Below are positions 36,630 through 44,841 of a stretch of 64,000 nucleotides of DNA, piece by piece. Position numbers and translations under genes: made by a program. Below the pieces are notes generated by a model. That model saw only the letters and a program-made list of their open reading frames with translations, made no database searches and was not told where the DNA came from. The stretch's first letter is position 1; each line of letters opens with the position of its first letter. This stretch comes from NCEH01 sp040049195 (GTDB taxonomy: Bacteria > Pseudomonadota > Alphaproteobacteria > Rhizobiales > Xanthobacteraceae), in assembly GCF_040049195.1 (NCBI RefSeq), contig NZ_JBDZDL010000001.1, one strand, 5' to 3'.

Positions 36630-37226
36630 ATGTCCCCGCGCACCAAGATCTTCGTCCTGTTCGCGAGCTTCCTCGCGGGCGCAGCGATCCTGGTCGCCGT
36701 GACCACCGCCCTGCTGCCGGCGCGGCAGCAGAATCCGGTGGCCGCCGTGGCGACCATCGGCGGCCCGTTCCAGCTCGTCGACCAGAACGGCGCGGCGGTG
36801 ACGCAGGACGTGCTGAAGGGCAAGCCCTCGCTGATCTTCTTCGGCTTCACCCATTGCCCGGACGTGTGCCCGACGGCGCTGTTCGAAATGTCCGAGGTGT
36901 TCGGCGCGCTGGGCCCGGATGCGGGCAAGCTGCAGGCCTTCTTCATTACCGTGGACCCGGAGCGGGATTCGCCGGAGGTGATGAAATCCTATCTGTCCAG
37001 CTTCTCTCCGCAGCTGAAGGGCCTCACCGGCACGCCCGAGCAGGTGGATGCGGTGAAGCGCGGCTATCGCGTCTATTCCAAGAAAGTGCCGCTGGATGGC
37101 GGCGACTACACCATGGACCACACGGCCGTGGTCTATCTGATGGACAAGAGCGGGGCGTTCCTCGCGCCGTTCAATCTCAAGCGGTCGCCGGCCGAGGCGG
37201 CGGCCGACCTGCGGCGTCTTCTCTGA
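36630..37226 (+). CDS. SCO1/SenC-family copper chaperone
   Basis: A 198-residue membrane-anchored thioredoxin-fold protein. An N-terminal helix (about 7-29) is followed by the copper motif CPDVCP and the conserved DHTAVVYLMD histidine. Sco proteins deliver copper or reduce the CuA site of cytochrome c oxidase. Its last 50 bases overlap the end of the convergent glycosyltransferase gene. Confidence 0.93.
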   Translation: MSPRTKIFVLFASFLAGAAILVAVTTALLPARQQNPVAAVATIGGPFQLVDQNGAAVTQDVLKGKPSLIFFGFTHCPDVCPTALFEMSEVFGALGPDAGKLQAFFITVDPERDSPEVMKSYLSSFSPQLKGLTGTPEQVDAVKRGYRVYSKKVPLDGGDYTMDHTAVVYLMDKSGAFLAPFNLKRSPAEAAADLRRLL

Positions 37227-39279
37227 CCTCGCGATCGCCTGCGAGCGCCGGAGCGGCGCGGGCGCGCTTGCGCGCGGCAACGCCGTGCTCGGTTTTGTTC
37301 CAGCGGTGTGGCGCGCGGATGAGTTCCACCATCGCCAGAAGCGTCGCGATCGACAGCAGCAGCCAATAGAGCGTCAGCGTGGGCAGCACGAAGGCGCTGG
37401 AAAGCAGGCCGCGCCGGCGGGCCCCGCAGAGGGTGAGGACGACCGCGCCGCCATAGCCGAAGGCGAGATTGGTGTAGCTGAGGGAGGAAATCAGCAGTTC
37501 CGGCAGGTCGGAGACGGTGCCGCCCAGGGCACCGCGCGCCATGTCCCAGCACAGCACGGCCACGCACAGCGGGTGCAGCAGCGCCGCAACGAACGGGAAG
37601 GCGACCAGAAGGGTCGCGCCCACGGCCTGCCCCGCGCCGAGCTCGCGCACCAGGCGGCGCGGATCGCGCCCGTGGACGAGCAAGGTCTGCGCCCAGCCTT
37701 TCATCCAGCGCGTGCGCTGGCGCAGCCAGGGGCGCAGGTGCACCGGCGCCTCCTCATGGGTGGTGGAGGCGATCACCTCGGTGCGCCAGCCCTTGCGCGC
37801 GAGGCGCAGGCCGAGATCGGCATCCTCGGTGACATTGTAGGGGTCCCACGCCCCGACCCCTTCCAGCACGCTGCGGCGGAAATGGTTCGAGGTGCCGCCG
37901 AGCGGCATGGGCAGGCCGAACGCCGCCACGGCGGGGAGCACCACGTCGAACTGGGCGGCATATTCCAGCGAAAACTGCCGGCTGATCCAGCTGTCGCCGC
38001 CATTGTCGATGGCGAGGCGCGCCTGGACGCAGGCGAGGCGGGGCCCGCCCTTCTGGAACGCGGCGAGCGCGGCCCGCAATTGTCCCGGCTCGGGGATGTC
38101 CTCGGCATCGTAGACCACCAGGAATTGCCCGCGCGCGAACGGCAGGGCGGCGTTCAGCGCCTTGGGCTTGGTGCGCGGGCCGATGGCCGCGACCGGGATG
38201 ATCTCGAACCGGGCGGGCAGTGCCAGGCGCCTGAGGGCCTCGCGGGTCTGCCGGTCGTCCTCCTCCACCACCAGCTTGATGTCCAGCTTCTCGGGCGGAT
38301 AGTCGAGCGCCGCCAGGGCCGCGAGGAGGCGCGGCAGCACCGCCGCTTCCCGGTAGAGCGGCACCATCACGGTATAGATCGGCAAATGGTGGTCGCCGAG
38401 CCGGCAGGGGCTGTCGGGCTCCGGCGTGATGAAGCAGGCCGCGAGGCGCAGGGCGATCGCGCCGAGGAACATGACCGACAGCAACCCCTGCACGATCAGG
38501 AAGGTCGTCTGCGGCGTGGCGAGGAAGCCGGTCGCGAGCAGCGCCGCCGCGAGCAGCAGCGGCCCCGCCAGAATGCGGACCGGCGAGAGCAATGCGGCGG
38601 AAAACTCCGGCATGCGGCGGCGCAGATCGAAGGCGGCCTGCCGTGTCAGCGCCGGGCCGGCGTATCGCGCCAGATGGGCGCGCAGGCGCTCGGGCGCAAG
38701 GATGGAGGTGCGGCCCGCAAGGCCGGGGTCCTGCGCCATGGCCCGCGTCAGCCGGCGGGCCCCGTGTCCGCGCGGGCACAGGGTGAAGACGGCGCCCCGC
38801 ACGGGGTCCGCCTGCGCCAGCATGCCGGTGCGCAGGGCGCCGCGCACGCCGTCCGCATCGAGCGGCAGGCGTCGCGGCAATGTCGCGCGCGGCAGGCCGA
38901 GATGGTCGGCGAGGGCGGCGCTCGCAGCATCGGGATCGATCAGGCCGGCGGCGATCAGCACCTCGTCGCCGCCGACGCCCAGATGGCGGGCGCGGACGAG
39001 CGCGGCGGCAAGGGTGGCGTCGGGCAGCAGGCCGCGCAAGGCGGCGAGTTCGGGCGGCAGGCGCAGGTCGCCGGCGGCCGCGCCCGCGCGCGTGTCCGGC
39101 GGGTGCGTGCCCGGCGGAAGCTGCGGACGGGCGGGAGCCGTTTCAAATGGCGCAGCCGCCTCGGCGTCGGCGAACGGGTCGATCGTCACCTCTTCCGGCC
39201 ATTGCCGCTCGCCCTCTTGCGTCCGCGTCCATCCCGGCGCAAATCCGTCATGCGCATGCGTATCATGCGCCTGGGCCAT
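37177..39279 (-). CDS. Family 2 glycosyltransferase with N-terminal MshEN/T2SSE-like domain
   Basis: About 700 residues. The N-terminal 70 residues are disordered. A secretion-ATPase-N-like region follows (about 100-215, with GVGGDEVLIAAGLIDPDAASAA-type helices), then two membrane helices. The GT2 core has VVEEDD, VVYDAEDIPEPGQ and a QRTRWMKGW (QxxRW) motif, with four or so C-terminal membrane helices. It resembles processive polysaccharide synthases; the N-terminal domain in the MshE family can bind c-di-GMP. Product unknown. The ATG at 39279 follows GGAG. Its 3' end overlaps the SCO gene by 50 bases. Confidence 0.88.
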   Translation of the reverse strand: MAQAHDTHAHDGFAPGWTRTQEGERQWPEEVTIDPFADAEAAAPFETAPARPQLPPGTHPPDTRAGAAAGDLRLPPELAALRGLLPDATLAAALVRARHLGVGGDEVLIAAGLIDPDAASAALADHLGLPRATLPRRLPLDADGVRGALRTGMLAQADPVRGAVFTLCPRGHGARRLTRAMAQDPGLAGRTSILAPERLRAHLARYAGPALTRQAAFDLRRRMPEFSAALLSPVRILAGPLLLAAALLATGFLATPQTTFLIVQGLLSVMFLGAIALRLAACFITPEPDSPCRLGDHHLPIYTVMVPLYREAAVLPRLLAALAALDYPPEKLDIKLVVEEDDRQTREALRRLALPARFEIIPVAAIGPRTKPKALNAALPFARGQFLVVYDAEDIPEPGQLRAALAAFQKGGPRLACVQARLAIDNGGDSWISRQFSLEYAAQFDVVLPAVAAFGLPMPLGGTSNHFRRSVLEGVGAWDPYNVTEDADLGLRLARKGWRTEVIASTTHEEAPVHLRPWLRQRTRWMKGWAQTLLVHGRDPRRLVRELGAGQAVGATLLVAFPFVAALLHPLCVAVLCWDMARGALGGTVSDLPELLISSLSYTNLAFGYGGAVVLTLCGARRRGLLSSAFVLPTLTLYWLLLSIATLLAMVELIRAPHRWNKTEHGVAARKRARAAPALAGDREVREDAAGRPPPRPATA

Positions 39280-39349
39280 GTGGCTCCGCGCGTCCTTGCC
39301 CACCCAGAGTTCCCCCTGCAGCCCCCCTGCAACTGAGCAGAACGGTACG

Positions 39350-40243
39350 ATGAAACTGAAGCAAGGGCCAGTCGCCGCAACCTGCGATATTTTAGTCCTC
39401 GCACTGCTTTGCGCGGCCCTGCTGTGGTCCGTGACGCCGGTGCGCGCGCAGACTGCAGCCGCCCCGCCCCGCGCGACCGCCCTGGTGCCGAGCTTCTGGA
39501 ATCCCGAGCGCCGGGTCGAGCGCCCGGATGCCACACGCCTGCCGAGCAATCTGCGCTTCCTGACCACGGACGATTATCCGCCGTTCAATTTCCTGTCCTC
39601 CGACGGGGCGCTGATGGGCTTTCATGTGGACCTGGCGCGCGCCATCTGCGCGGAGCTTGCCATTTCCTGCACCATTCAAGCGGTGCCGTTCGACACGCTG
39701 CTGGACAGTCTCGAACAGAACAAGGCGGATGCCGCCATCGCCGGCATCGCCGCGAATGCCACCAGCCGCCAGCGGGCCGATTTCACCGAGCGCTATCTCG
39801 GCACGCCGGCCCGTTTCGTCTCCCGCAAGGGCCAGGGCCTTGCCGAGGCTACGCCGGAGCAGGTGGCCAACAAGAGCGTGGCCGTGGTCGCCGGCACCGC
39901 GCACGAGGCCTATCTGCGCGCGTTCTTCAACGAGGCCGCGATCCGCCCCTATCCCGACGCCCAGGCCGCGCGCGAGGCGCTGCGCACCGGCAAGGTGGAC
40001 CTGTTGTTCGGCGACGCCATCGGCCTCGCGCTGTGGCTGAACGGCTCGTCCTCGCAGGGCTGCTGCGCCTTCACCGGCGGCCCGTTCACCGAGAGCCGGT
40101 ATTTCGGCGACGGGCTGGCGGTGGCGGTGAAGCCCGGCAACGACCAGGTGCGCCGGGCCATCGACTATGCGCTCCAGCGGCTCTGGGAAAAGGGCGTCTA
40201 TACCGACCTGTACCTGCGCTGGTTCCCGGTAGGTCTGTATTGA
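39350..40243 (+). CDS. Amino-acid-type periplasmic substrate-binding protein
   Basis: A 297-residue exported solute-binding protein (family 3 type) with a signal peptide at residues 1-34. The domain opens RFLTTDDYPPFNFLSSDGAL, and FHVDLARAICAELAI and GIAANATSRQRADFT follow. No ABC permease or ATPase lies nearby, so it may serve a distant transporter or act as a sensor domain. It is divergent from the glycosyltransferase across 70 bases. Confidence 0.87.
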   Translation: MKLKQGPVAATCDILVLALLCAALLWSVTPVRAQTAAAPPRATALVPSFWNPERRVERPDATRLPSNLRFLTTDDYPPFNFLSSDGALMGFHVDLARAICAELAISCTIQAVPFDTLLDSLEQNKADAAIAGIAANATSRQRADFTERYLGTPARFVSRKGQGLAEATPEQVANKSVAVVAGTAHEAYLRAFFNEAAIRPYPDAQAAREALRTGKVDLLFGDAIGLALWLNGSSSQGCCAFTGGPFTESRYFGDGLAVAVKPGNDQVRRAIDYALQRLWEKGVYTDLYLRWFPVGLY

Positions 40244-40514
40244 GCGCCGACCGCGCCCTGTGGCGCGGCTCTCCGGCGGAGCGGGGGTTTCCAACCCTAT
40301 CCCGGAAAAGTGCGGCCTGATCCCGAGGCGCGCCGGACCACGTGGAGGCTCTGAAAACATAGATCTGTTTCAAGCATTTAGCGTCTTTTCCCGAAGGTTT
40401 CCGCGCCGCCGCGCCCAAGCTCGGCGGCCGGCAGATGACGCGAGCGTGTCTGGCCTCGGACGCGGAACCGGCCTCACATGCGCGGCGCCGTGTTCATGGG
40501 TCATGGAGACCTTC

Positions 40515-41114
40515 ATGTTTCAACGCCTTCAGGGCTTCGCCCTTGCTTTTGCCCTTCTCGCCAGCCCCGCCCTCGCCCAGCAACCGCCCTCGATCGTGCG
40601 GGGCACGATCCTCGCCGTGGAAGGCCGGGATCTCACGCTGGACACCAAGGAGGGCGCGACTAAGGTCACCCTCGCCGACACCACCCTGCTGACCGGGGTC
40701 AACAAGATCTCGCTCGCGGACATCAAGCCCGACACCTATGTGGGCGTCGTTTCCGTGCCCGGTTCGGACGGCGTGGATCGTGCCGTCTCGATCCATGTCT
40801 TCCCGCCCGACCAGCGCGGCACCGGCGAAGGCTCGCGGCCCTGGGATCGTCCCGGCAGCACCATGACCAATGCCGCCGTCGCCCAGGAGGTGACCGCCAA
40901 GGACGGCAAGATGCTCACGCTCAAATACGGAAACGGCGAGAAAAAGGTTCTGGTGACGCCGGAGACCTCGCTGGTGCGCTTCGAGCCCGGCGCCACCACC
41001 GCCGAGCTGAAGCCGGGGGTGAAGGTGATGGCATTCACCAACGGGCCCGCCGACGGCGAGCGGCAGGTGCGCCGCCTGCTGGTGGTGCGCGGGGATTTCA
41101 TTCCGGCGCTGTGA
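40515..41114 (+). CDS. Exported protein of unknown function with two beta-rich repeats
   Basis: About 199 residues. A signal peptide (to about ALA-Q, residue 22) is followed by two related beta-rich segments: IVRGTILAVEGRDLTLDTKE, and VAQEVTAKDGKMLTLKYGNG in the second half. The pattern resembles DUF5666-type or metal-binding small beta domains, but I cannot name the family with confidence. GGAG lies 6 bases before the ATG at 40515; an ATG at 40503 is in frame. Confidence 0.7.
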   Translation: MFQRLQGFALAFALLASPALAQQPPSIVRGTILAVEGRDLTLDTKEGATKVTLADTTLLTGVNKISLADIKPDTYVGVVSVPGSDGVDRAVSIHVFPPDQRGTGEGSRPWDRPGSTMTNAAVAQEVTAKDGKMLTLKYGNGEKKVLVTPETSLVRFEPGATTAELKPGVKVMAFTNGPADGERQVRRLLVVRGDFIPAL

Positions 41115-41251
41115 GCCGGCACCTTTGACGGGTGTCTGCGACGGGTATCATGGAAACCGGGGGCGATGCGTGAACATCCGCGCTTCCCTCCGGCGGCATC
41201 GCGCACTAGTGTCCGCGCCTTCCCGAACCCTGCGCCCACCGGAGACACGTC

Positions 41252-42922
41252 ATGACCCTGGCGCCCGCCACGACCGATCCTCTTGCCGCCGAAGCCGAAT
41301 TGCGGGCGTTCGCCGAGACCGCGACCGCCTGGCCGTTCGAGGAAGCGCGCAAGATCGTCGCGCGGCTGAAGCGCCAGCCCAAGGACGAAGTGCTGTTCGA
41401 GACCGGCTACGGCCCCTCGGGCCTGCCGCACATCGGCACCTTCGGCGAGGTGGCGCGCACCACCATGGTGCGCCACGCCTTCCGCGTGCTGACCGAAGAC
41501 AAGATCAAGACCCGCCTGCTGTGCTTTTCCGACGACATGGACGGCATGCGCAAGATTCCCGACAACGTGCCGGATCGCGCCGCGCTGGAACCCTATCTCC
41601 AGATGCCGCTGACCTCCGTGCCCAATCCGTTCGGCGGGGATTTCGCGAGCTTCGGCGACCACAACAACACCATGCTGCGGCGCTTCCTCGACACGTTCGG
41701 GTTCGATTACGAATTCGCCAGCGCCACCGACTATTACAAGTCCGGCAAGCTGGATGCGGTGCTGCTGCGCGCGGCCGAGAAGTACGACGCGATCATGGCG
41801 GTGATGCTGCCGACGCTCGGCGAGGAGCGGCAGGCGACCTACAGCCCGTTCCTGCCGATTTCGCCCACCAGCGGGCGGGTGCTGTATGTGCCGCTGAAGG
41901 CGGTGGACGCCAAGGCCGGCACCATCACCTTCACCGACGAGGACGGGGTGGACAAGACCATCCCGGTCACCGGCGGGCATGTGAAGCTGCAGTGGAAGCC
42001 GGATTTCGGCGCCCGCTGGGCCGCGCTCGGTGTCGATTTCGAGATGTTCGGCAAGGACCACCAGACCAATGCGCCGGTCTATGACAAGATCTGCGAGATC
42101 CTCGGCGGCACCGCGCCCGAGCATTATGTCTATGAGCTGTTTCTCGACGAGAACGGCCAGAAGATCTCCAAGTCCAAGGGCAATGGCCTGACCATCGACG
42201 AATGGCTCACCTATGCGAGCCCGGAGAGCCTTGCGCTCTACATGTTCCAGTCGCCGCGCTCCGCCAAGAAGCTGCATTTCGACGTGATCCCGAAGGCGGT
42301 GGACGAATATTTCAGCTTCCTCGCCCGCTATCCCACGCAGGATTGGAAGAGCCGGCTGGGCAATCCGGTGTGGCATATCCATTCGGGCCATCCACCCGCG
42401 CTCGACATGCCGGTGTCCTTCACCATGCTGCTGAACCTCGCCTCGGCCTCCAATACCGAGGATGAGGCGGTGCTGTGGGGCTTCCTGAACCGCCATGTCG
42501 CCGGCGTTTCCGCCCGGACGCATCCCAAGCTCGACGAGCTGGTGGGCTATGCGGTCAAGTATTTCCATAGCTTCGTGAAGCCGAACAAGGTGTATCGCGC
42601 CCCCGACGAGGTGGAGCGCGGGGCCCTGGAAGCGCTCGACGTCGCGCTCGCGGGGCTTCCCGCCGGTGCCACCGCCGACGATATCCAGACCGTGCTGTAC
42701 GACGTGGCGCGGCCGATCCCGCGCTATCAGGACCTCAAGGCCAAGGGCGCGAGCGCGGAGCGGCCGGGCGTTTCGGTGCAATGGTTCAACACGCTCTATC
42801 AGGTGCTGCTGGGCCTGGAGAAGGGCCCGCGCTTCGGCTCGTTCGTGGAGATCTACGGCGTTCCCGAGACGCGCGCGCTGATCCGCAAGGCGTTGGCCGG
42901 CGAGATGGCGGAGGCGCTATAA
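41252..42922 (+). CDS. lysS: Lysyl-tRNA synthetase, class I
   Basis: A 556-residue archaeal-type (class I) LysRS, the form found in Alphaproteobacteria and spirochaetes in place of the usual class II enzyme. The HIGH equivalent is PHIGTFGEV and the KMSKS equivalent is KISKSKGN; a C-terminal alpha-helical anticodon-binding region follows. Activity charges tRNA(Lys). No class II lysS is seen in the window. The ATG at 41252 follows an ACCGGAGACACGTC site. Confidence 0.96.
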   Translation: MTLAPATTDPLAAEAELRAFAETATAWPFEEARKIVARLKRQPKDEVLFETGYGPSGLPHIGTFGEVARTTMVRHAFRVLTEDKIKTRLLCFSDDMDGMRKIPDNVPDRAALEPYLQMPLTSVPNPFGGDFASFGDHNNTMLRRFLDTFGFDYEFASATDYYKSGKLDAVLLRAAEKYDAIMAVMLPTLGEERQATYSPFLPISPTSGRVLYVPLKAVDAKAGTITFTDEDGVDKTIPVTGGHVKLQWKPDFGARWAALGVDFEMFGKDHQTNAPVYDKICEILGGTAPEHYVYELFLDENGQKISKSKGNGLTIDEWLTYASPESLALYMFQSPRSAKKLHFDVIPKAVDEYFSFLARYPTQDWKSRLGNPVWHIHSGHPPALDMPVSFTMLLNLASASNTEDEAVLWGFLNRHVAGVSARTHPKLDELVGYAVKYFHSFVKPNKVYRAPDEVERGALEALDVALAGLPAGATADDIQTVLYDVARPIPRYQDLKAKGASAERPGVSVQWFNTLYQVLLGLEKGPRFGSFVEIYGVPETRALIRKALAGEMAEAL

Positions 42923-42980
42923 GGTCTTCCCAGGAACGCGGAGCGTTTCATCCAGCAGATCGGCCGCGTTGGAGGAAGAC

Positions 42981-43667
42981 ATGTCGGGCGTTGAATTGGT
43001 TTCGGTGCATGTGCCCAAATGCGCCGGTACGTCCCTGCGCCTCGCCGTCCAGCGTGCCTATGGCGAGGCGGCGGTGTTTGCGGATTATGCCGACGGCGTC
43101 GCCAATCCCGCCTCGCCCATGAATATCGACCCGGTTCGGTTTTTCGCCCGCTGGCGGACGGCGGACTGGGCGCAATTTCCCTATCGGGCGGTGCACGGCC
43201 ATTTCCACCCAAATAAATACCTCACCTTGCCCGCGCGGGTGCGTGCGACATTCCTGCGCCACCCGGTGAACCGCCTCGTCTCCCATTATCATTTCTGGCG
43301 GCGGCACTGGGAGGACGGCCCCCATCCGGTGCGCGACTACATGAACGAACAGAACCTCTCCTTGGAGGAGTTCGCGCATTTGCCGACCCTTCGCTATTTC
43401 TACACGCGCCTTTATTTCCGCGACGTGGACATGGGGTTTTTCGATTTCATCGGCTTTCACGAGACGGCGGCCGAGGACGTGGCGCGCCTCGAGAAAGCGC
43501 TCGGCGTGACCCTGGAGCTGGGCCGCGACAACACGAACACCACGCCGGAATACGCCCGCGCCCTCGACGAGGTCTCCTGCGACGCGGAGCAGACCAGGCG
43601 CCTGCGCGCGCTGCTGAACGACGACATCGCCTTTTACGAAACGCTGCGCGAACGCGCCGCAGGCTGA
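42981..43667 (+). CDS. Sulfotransferase family protein
   Basis: 228 residues. The 5'-phosphosulfate-binding motif SVHVPKCAGTSLR is near the N-terminus, and a 3'-phosphate-binding motif LRHPVNRLVSHYHFW lies about residue 90. It should transfer sulfate from PAPS to a carbohydrate or lipid; the acceptor is unknown. The ATG at 42981 has GGAGGAAG just upstream. It follows lysS by 58 bases and may be read through from it. Confidence 0.87.
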   Translation: MSGVELVSVHVPKCAGTSLRLAVQRAYGEAAVFADYADGVANPASPMNIDPVRFFARWRTADWAQFPYRAVHGHFHPNKYLTLPARVRATFLRHPVNRLVSHYHFWRRHWEDGPHPVRDYMNEQNLSLEEFAHLPTLRYFYTRLYFRDVDMGFFDFIGFHETAAEDVARLEKALGVTLELGRDNTNTTPEYARALDEVSCDAEQTRRLRALLNDDIAFYETLRERAAG

Positions 43668-43701
43668 TTTCCGCTGTGGGTCCTTCACGTCTCGCTAAAA
43701 A

Positions 43702-43731
43702 TTGCAGTACAATAAATTTAATTACTAGATT
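43702..43731 (+). promoter_or_regulatory. Candidate promoter for the peroxiredoxin gene
   Basis: TTGCAG (43702-43707) lies 17 bases from CTAGAT/TAGATT (43725-43731) in an unusually AT-rich stretch of about 60 bases directly upstream of the peroxiredoxin gene. Spacing is good and the -10 is only fair. The region could also bind a redox regulator, but I see no consensus OxyR site. Confidence 0.4.
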
Positions 43732-43755
43732 TATTTGTATTTAAGGAGAGTCGTG

Positions 43756-44391
43756 ATGTCGCTTCGCTTAGGAGACGTGGTTCCCGATTTCACCGCGCAA
43801 ACCACCGAAGGCCCCGTGAGCTTCCATGAGTGGCTCGGCAATTCGTGGGGCATCCTGTTCTCGCATCCCAAGAACTTCACCCCGGTCTGCACCACCGAAC
43901 TCGGGCAGGTGGCGCACCTGAAGGGCGAGTTCGACAAGCGCAACGTGAAGGTCATCGGCCTATCCGTCGATACGCTGGAAAACCACCCGCAATGGGTGAG
44001 CGACATCGCGGACGCCACCGGCGCGCAGCTGAATTTCCCGCTGATCGCCGACAGCGACAAGACCGTCTCCGGCCTCTACGACCTGATCCATCCCAATGCC
44101 AGCGACACCGCCACCGTGCGCGCGGTGTTCATCATCGGGCCGGACAAGAAGCTGAAACTGACCCTGACCTATCCCGCCAGCACCGGCCGCAATTTCCAGG
44201 AAATCCTGCGGGTGCTGGATTCCCTGCAGCTCACCGCCCAGCATTCGGTCGCCACCCCGGTGGATTGGAAGCAGGGCGAAGACGTCATCATCGTCCCCTC
44301 CGTTTCGGATGCGGCCGCGAAGGAGAAGTTTCCCGAAGGCTGGAAGACCGTGAAGCCCTATCTGCGGGTGGTCCGCCAGCCGGGCGCCTGA
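43756..44391 (+). CDS. 1-Cys peroxiredoxin (Prx6 type)
   Basis: A 211-residue peroxiredoxin. The peroxidatic Cys45 is in FTPVCTTELG, with a conserved HPKNFTPVCT context. The extended C-terminal domain (DWKQGEDVIIVPSV...KPYLR) marks the Prx6/1-Cys class, which reduces hydroperoxides. AAGGAG is followed by the ATG at 43756. It has its own AT-rich promoter region. Confidence 0.94.
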   Translation: MSLRLGDVVPDFTAQTTEGPVSFHEWLGNSWGILFSHPKNFTPVCTTELGQVAHLKGEFDKRNVKVIGLSVDTLENHPQWVSDIADATGAQLNFPLIADSDKTVSGLYDLIHPNASDTATVRAVFIIGPDKKLKLTLTYPASTGRNFQEILRVLDSLQLTAQHSVATPVDWKQGEDVIIVPSVSDAAAKEKFPEGWKTVKPYLRVVRQPGA

Positions 44392-44396
44392 ACGGC

Positions 44397-44479
44397 GGGC
44401 GGGACGGGGTCCCGCCCCTCTGCATGGCGCGGGAACGGGCCGCCGCCCTCTCGGCACAGCGCGGGAACAGGTTCCCGCG
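44397..44479. repeat. Hairpin repeats after the peroxiredoxin gene
   Basis: Two hairpins lie in the gap. GGGCGGGAC/GTCCCGCCC (44397-44417) has a GGG loop. GCGGGAAC/GTTCCCGC (44461-44478) has an AG loop and is related to an unpaired GCGGGAAC copy near 44430. Neither has a T-tract, so they are weak terminators or REP-like units. Confidence 0.5.
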
Positions 44480-44528
44480 GTTCGGCGGCGCGTGCTAAAT
44501 GGGCGCCTGTGCGATCCGGGAGTGCGCC

Positions 44529-44804
44529 ATGGCCGAGGGAAACAACCAGCTGACCCGCTTCTTCGGCGGCTCGCCCGCTTTGGTGCTGGTGCGGCTGATC
44601 GTGCTCTCCGTCGTGGTGGGGGTGATCCTCGCCGCGCTCGGGCTTGATCCGCGCAACCTGCTCTCCAGCCTGCGGCATCTGGTGGAGAATCTCTTCACCT
44701 TCGGCTTCGAGGCCTTCGAGCGGCTGTGGCGCTATTTCCTGCTCGGCGCCGTCATCGTCTTTCCCCTGTGGCTGATCCTGCGGCTCGTGCGCGGCAGCCG
44801 CTGA
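44529..44804 (+). CDS. DUF6460-type small membrane protein
   Basis: A 91-residue protein with two hydrophobic helices (about 22-40 and 66-86) and a conserved NNQLTRFFGGSPALVLVRL start; LGLDPRNLL separates the helices. It matches what I recall of DUF6460. No function is known. GGGAG lies 7 bases before the ATG. It is followed after 37 bases by the MATE gene in the same direction. Confidence 0.72.
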   Translation: MAEGNNQLTRFFGGSPALVLVRLIVLSVVVGVILAALGLDPRNLLSSLRHLVENLFTFGFEAFERLWRYFLLGAVIVFPLWLILRLVRGSR

Positions 44805-44841
44805 GCATGGCGAACGCGCCGGGCGCGGGGGATGCCGGCTC

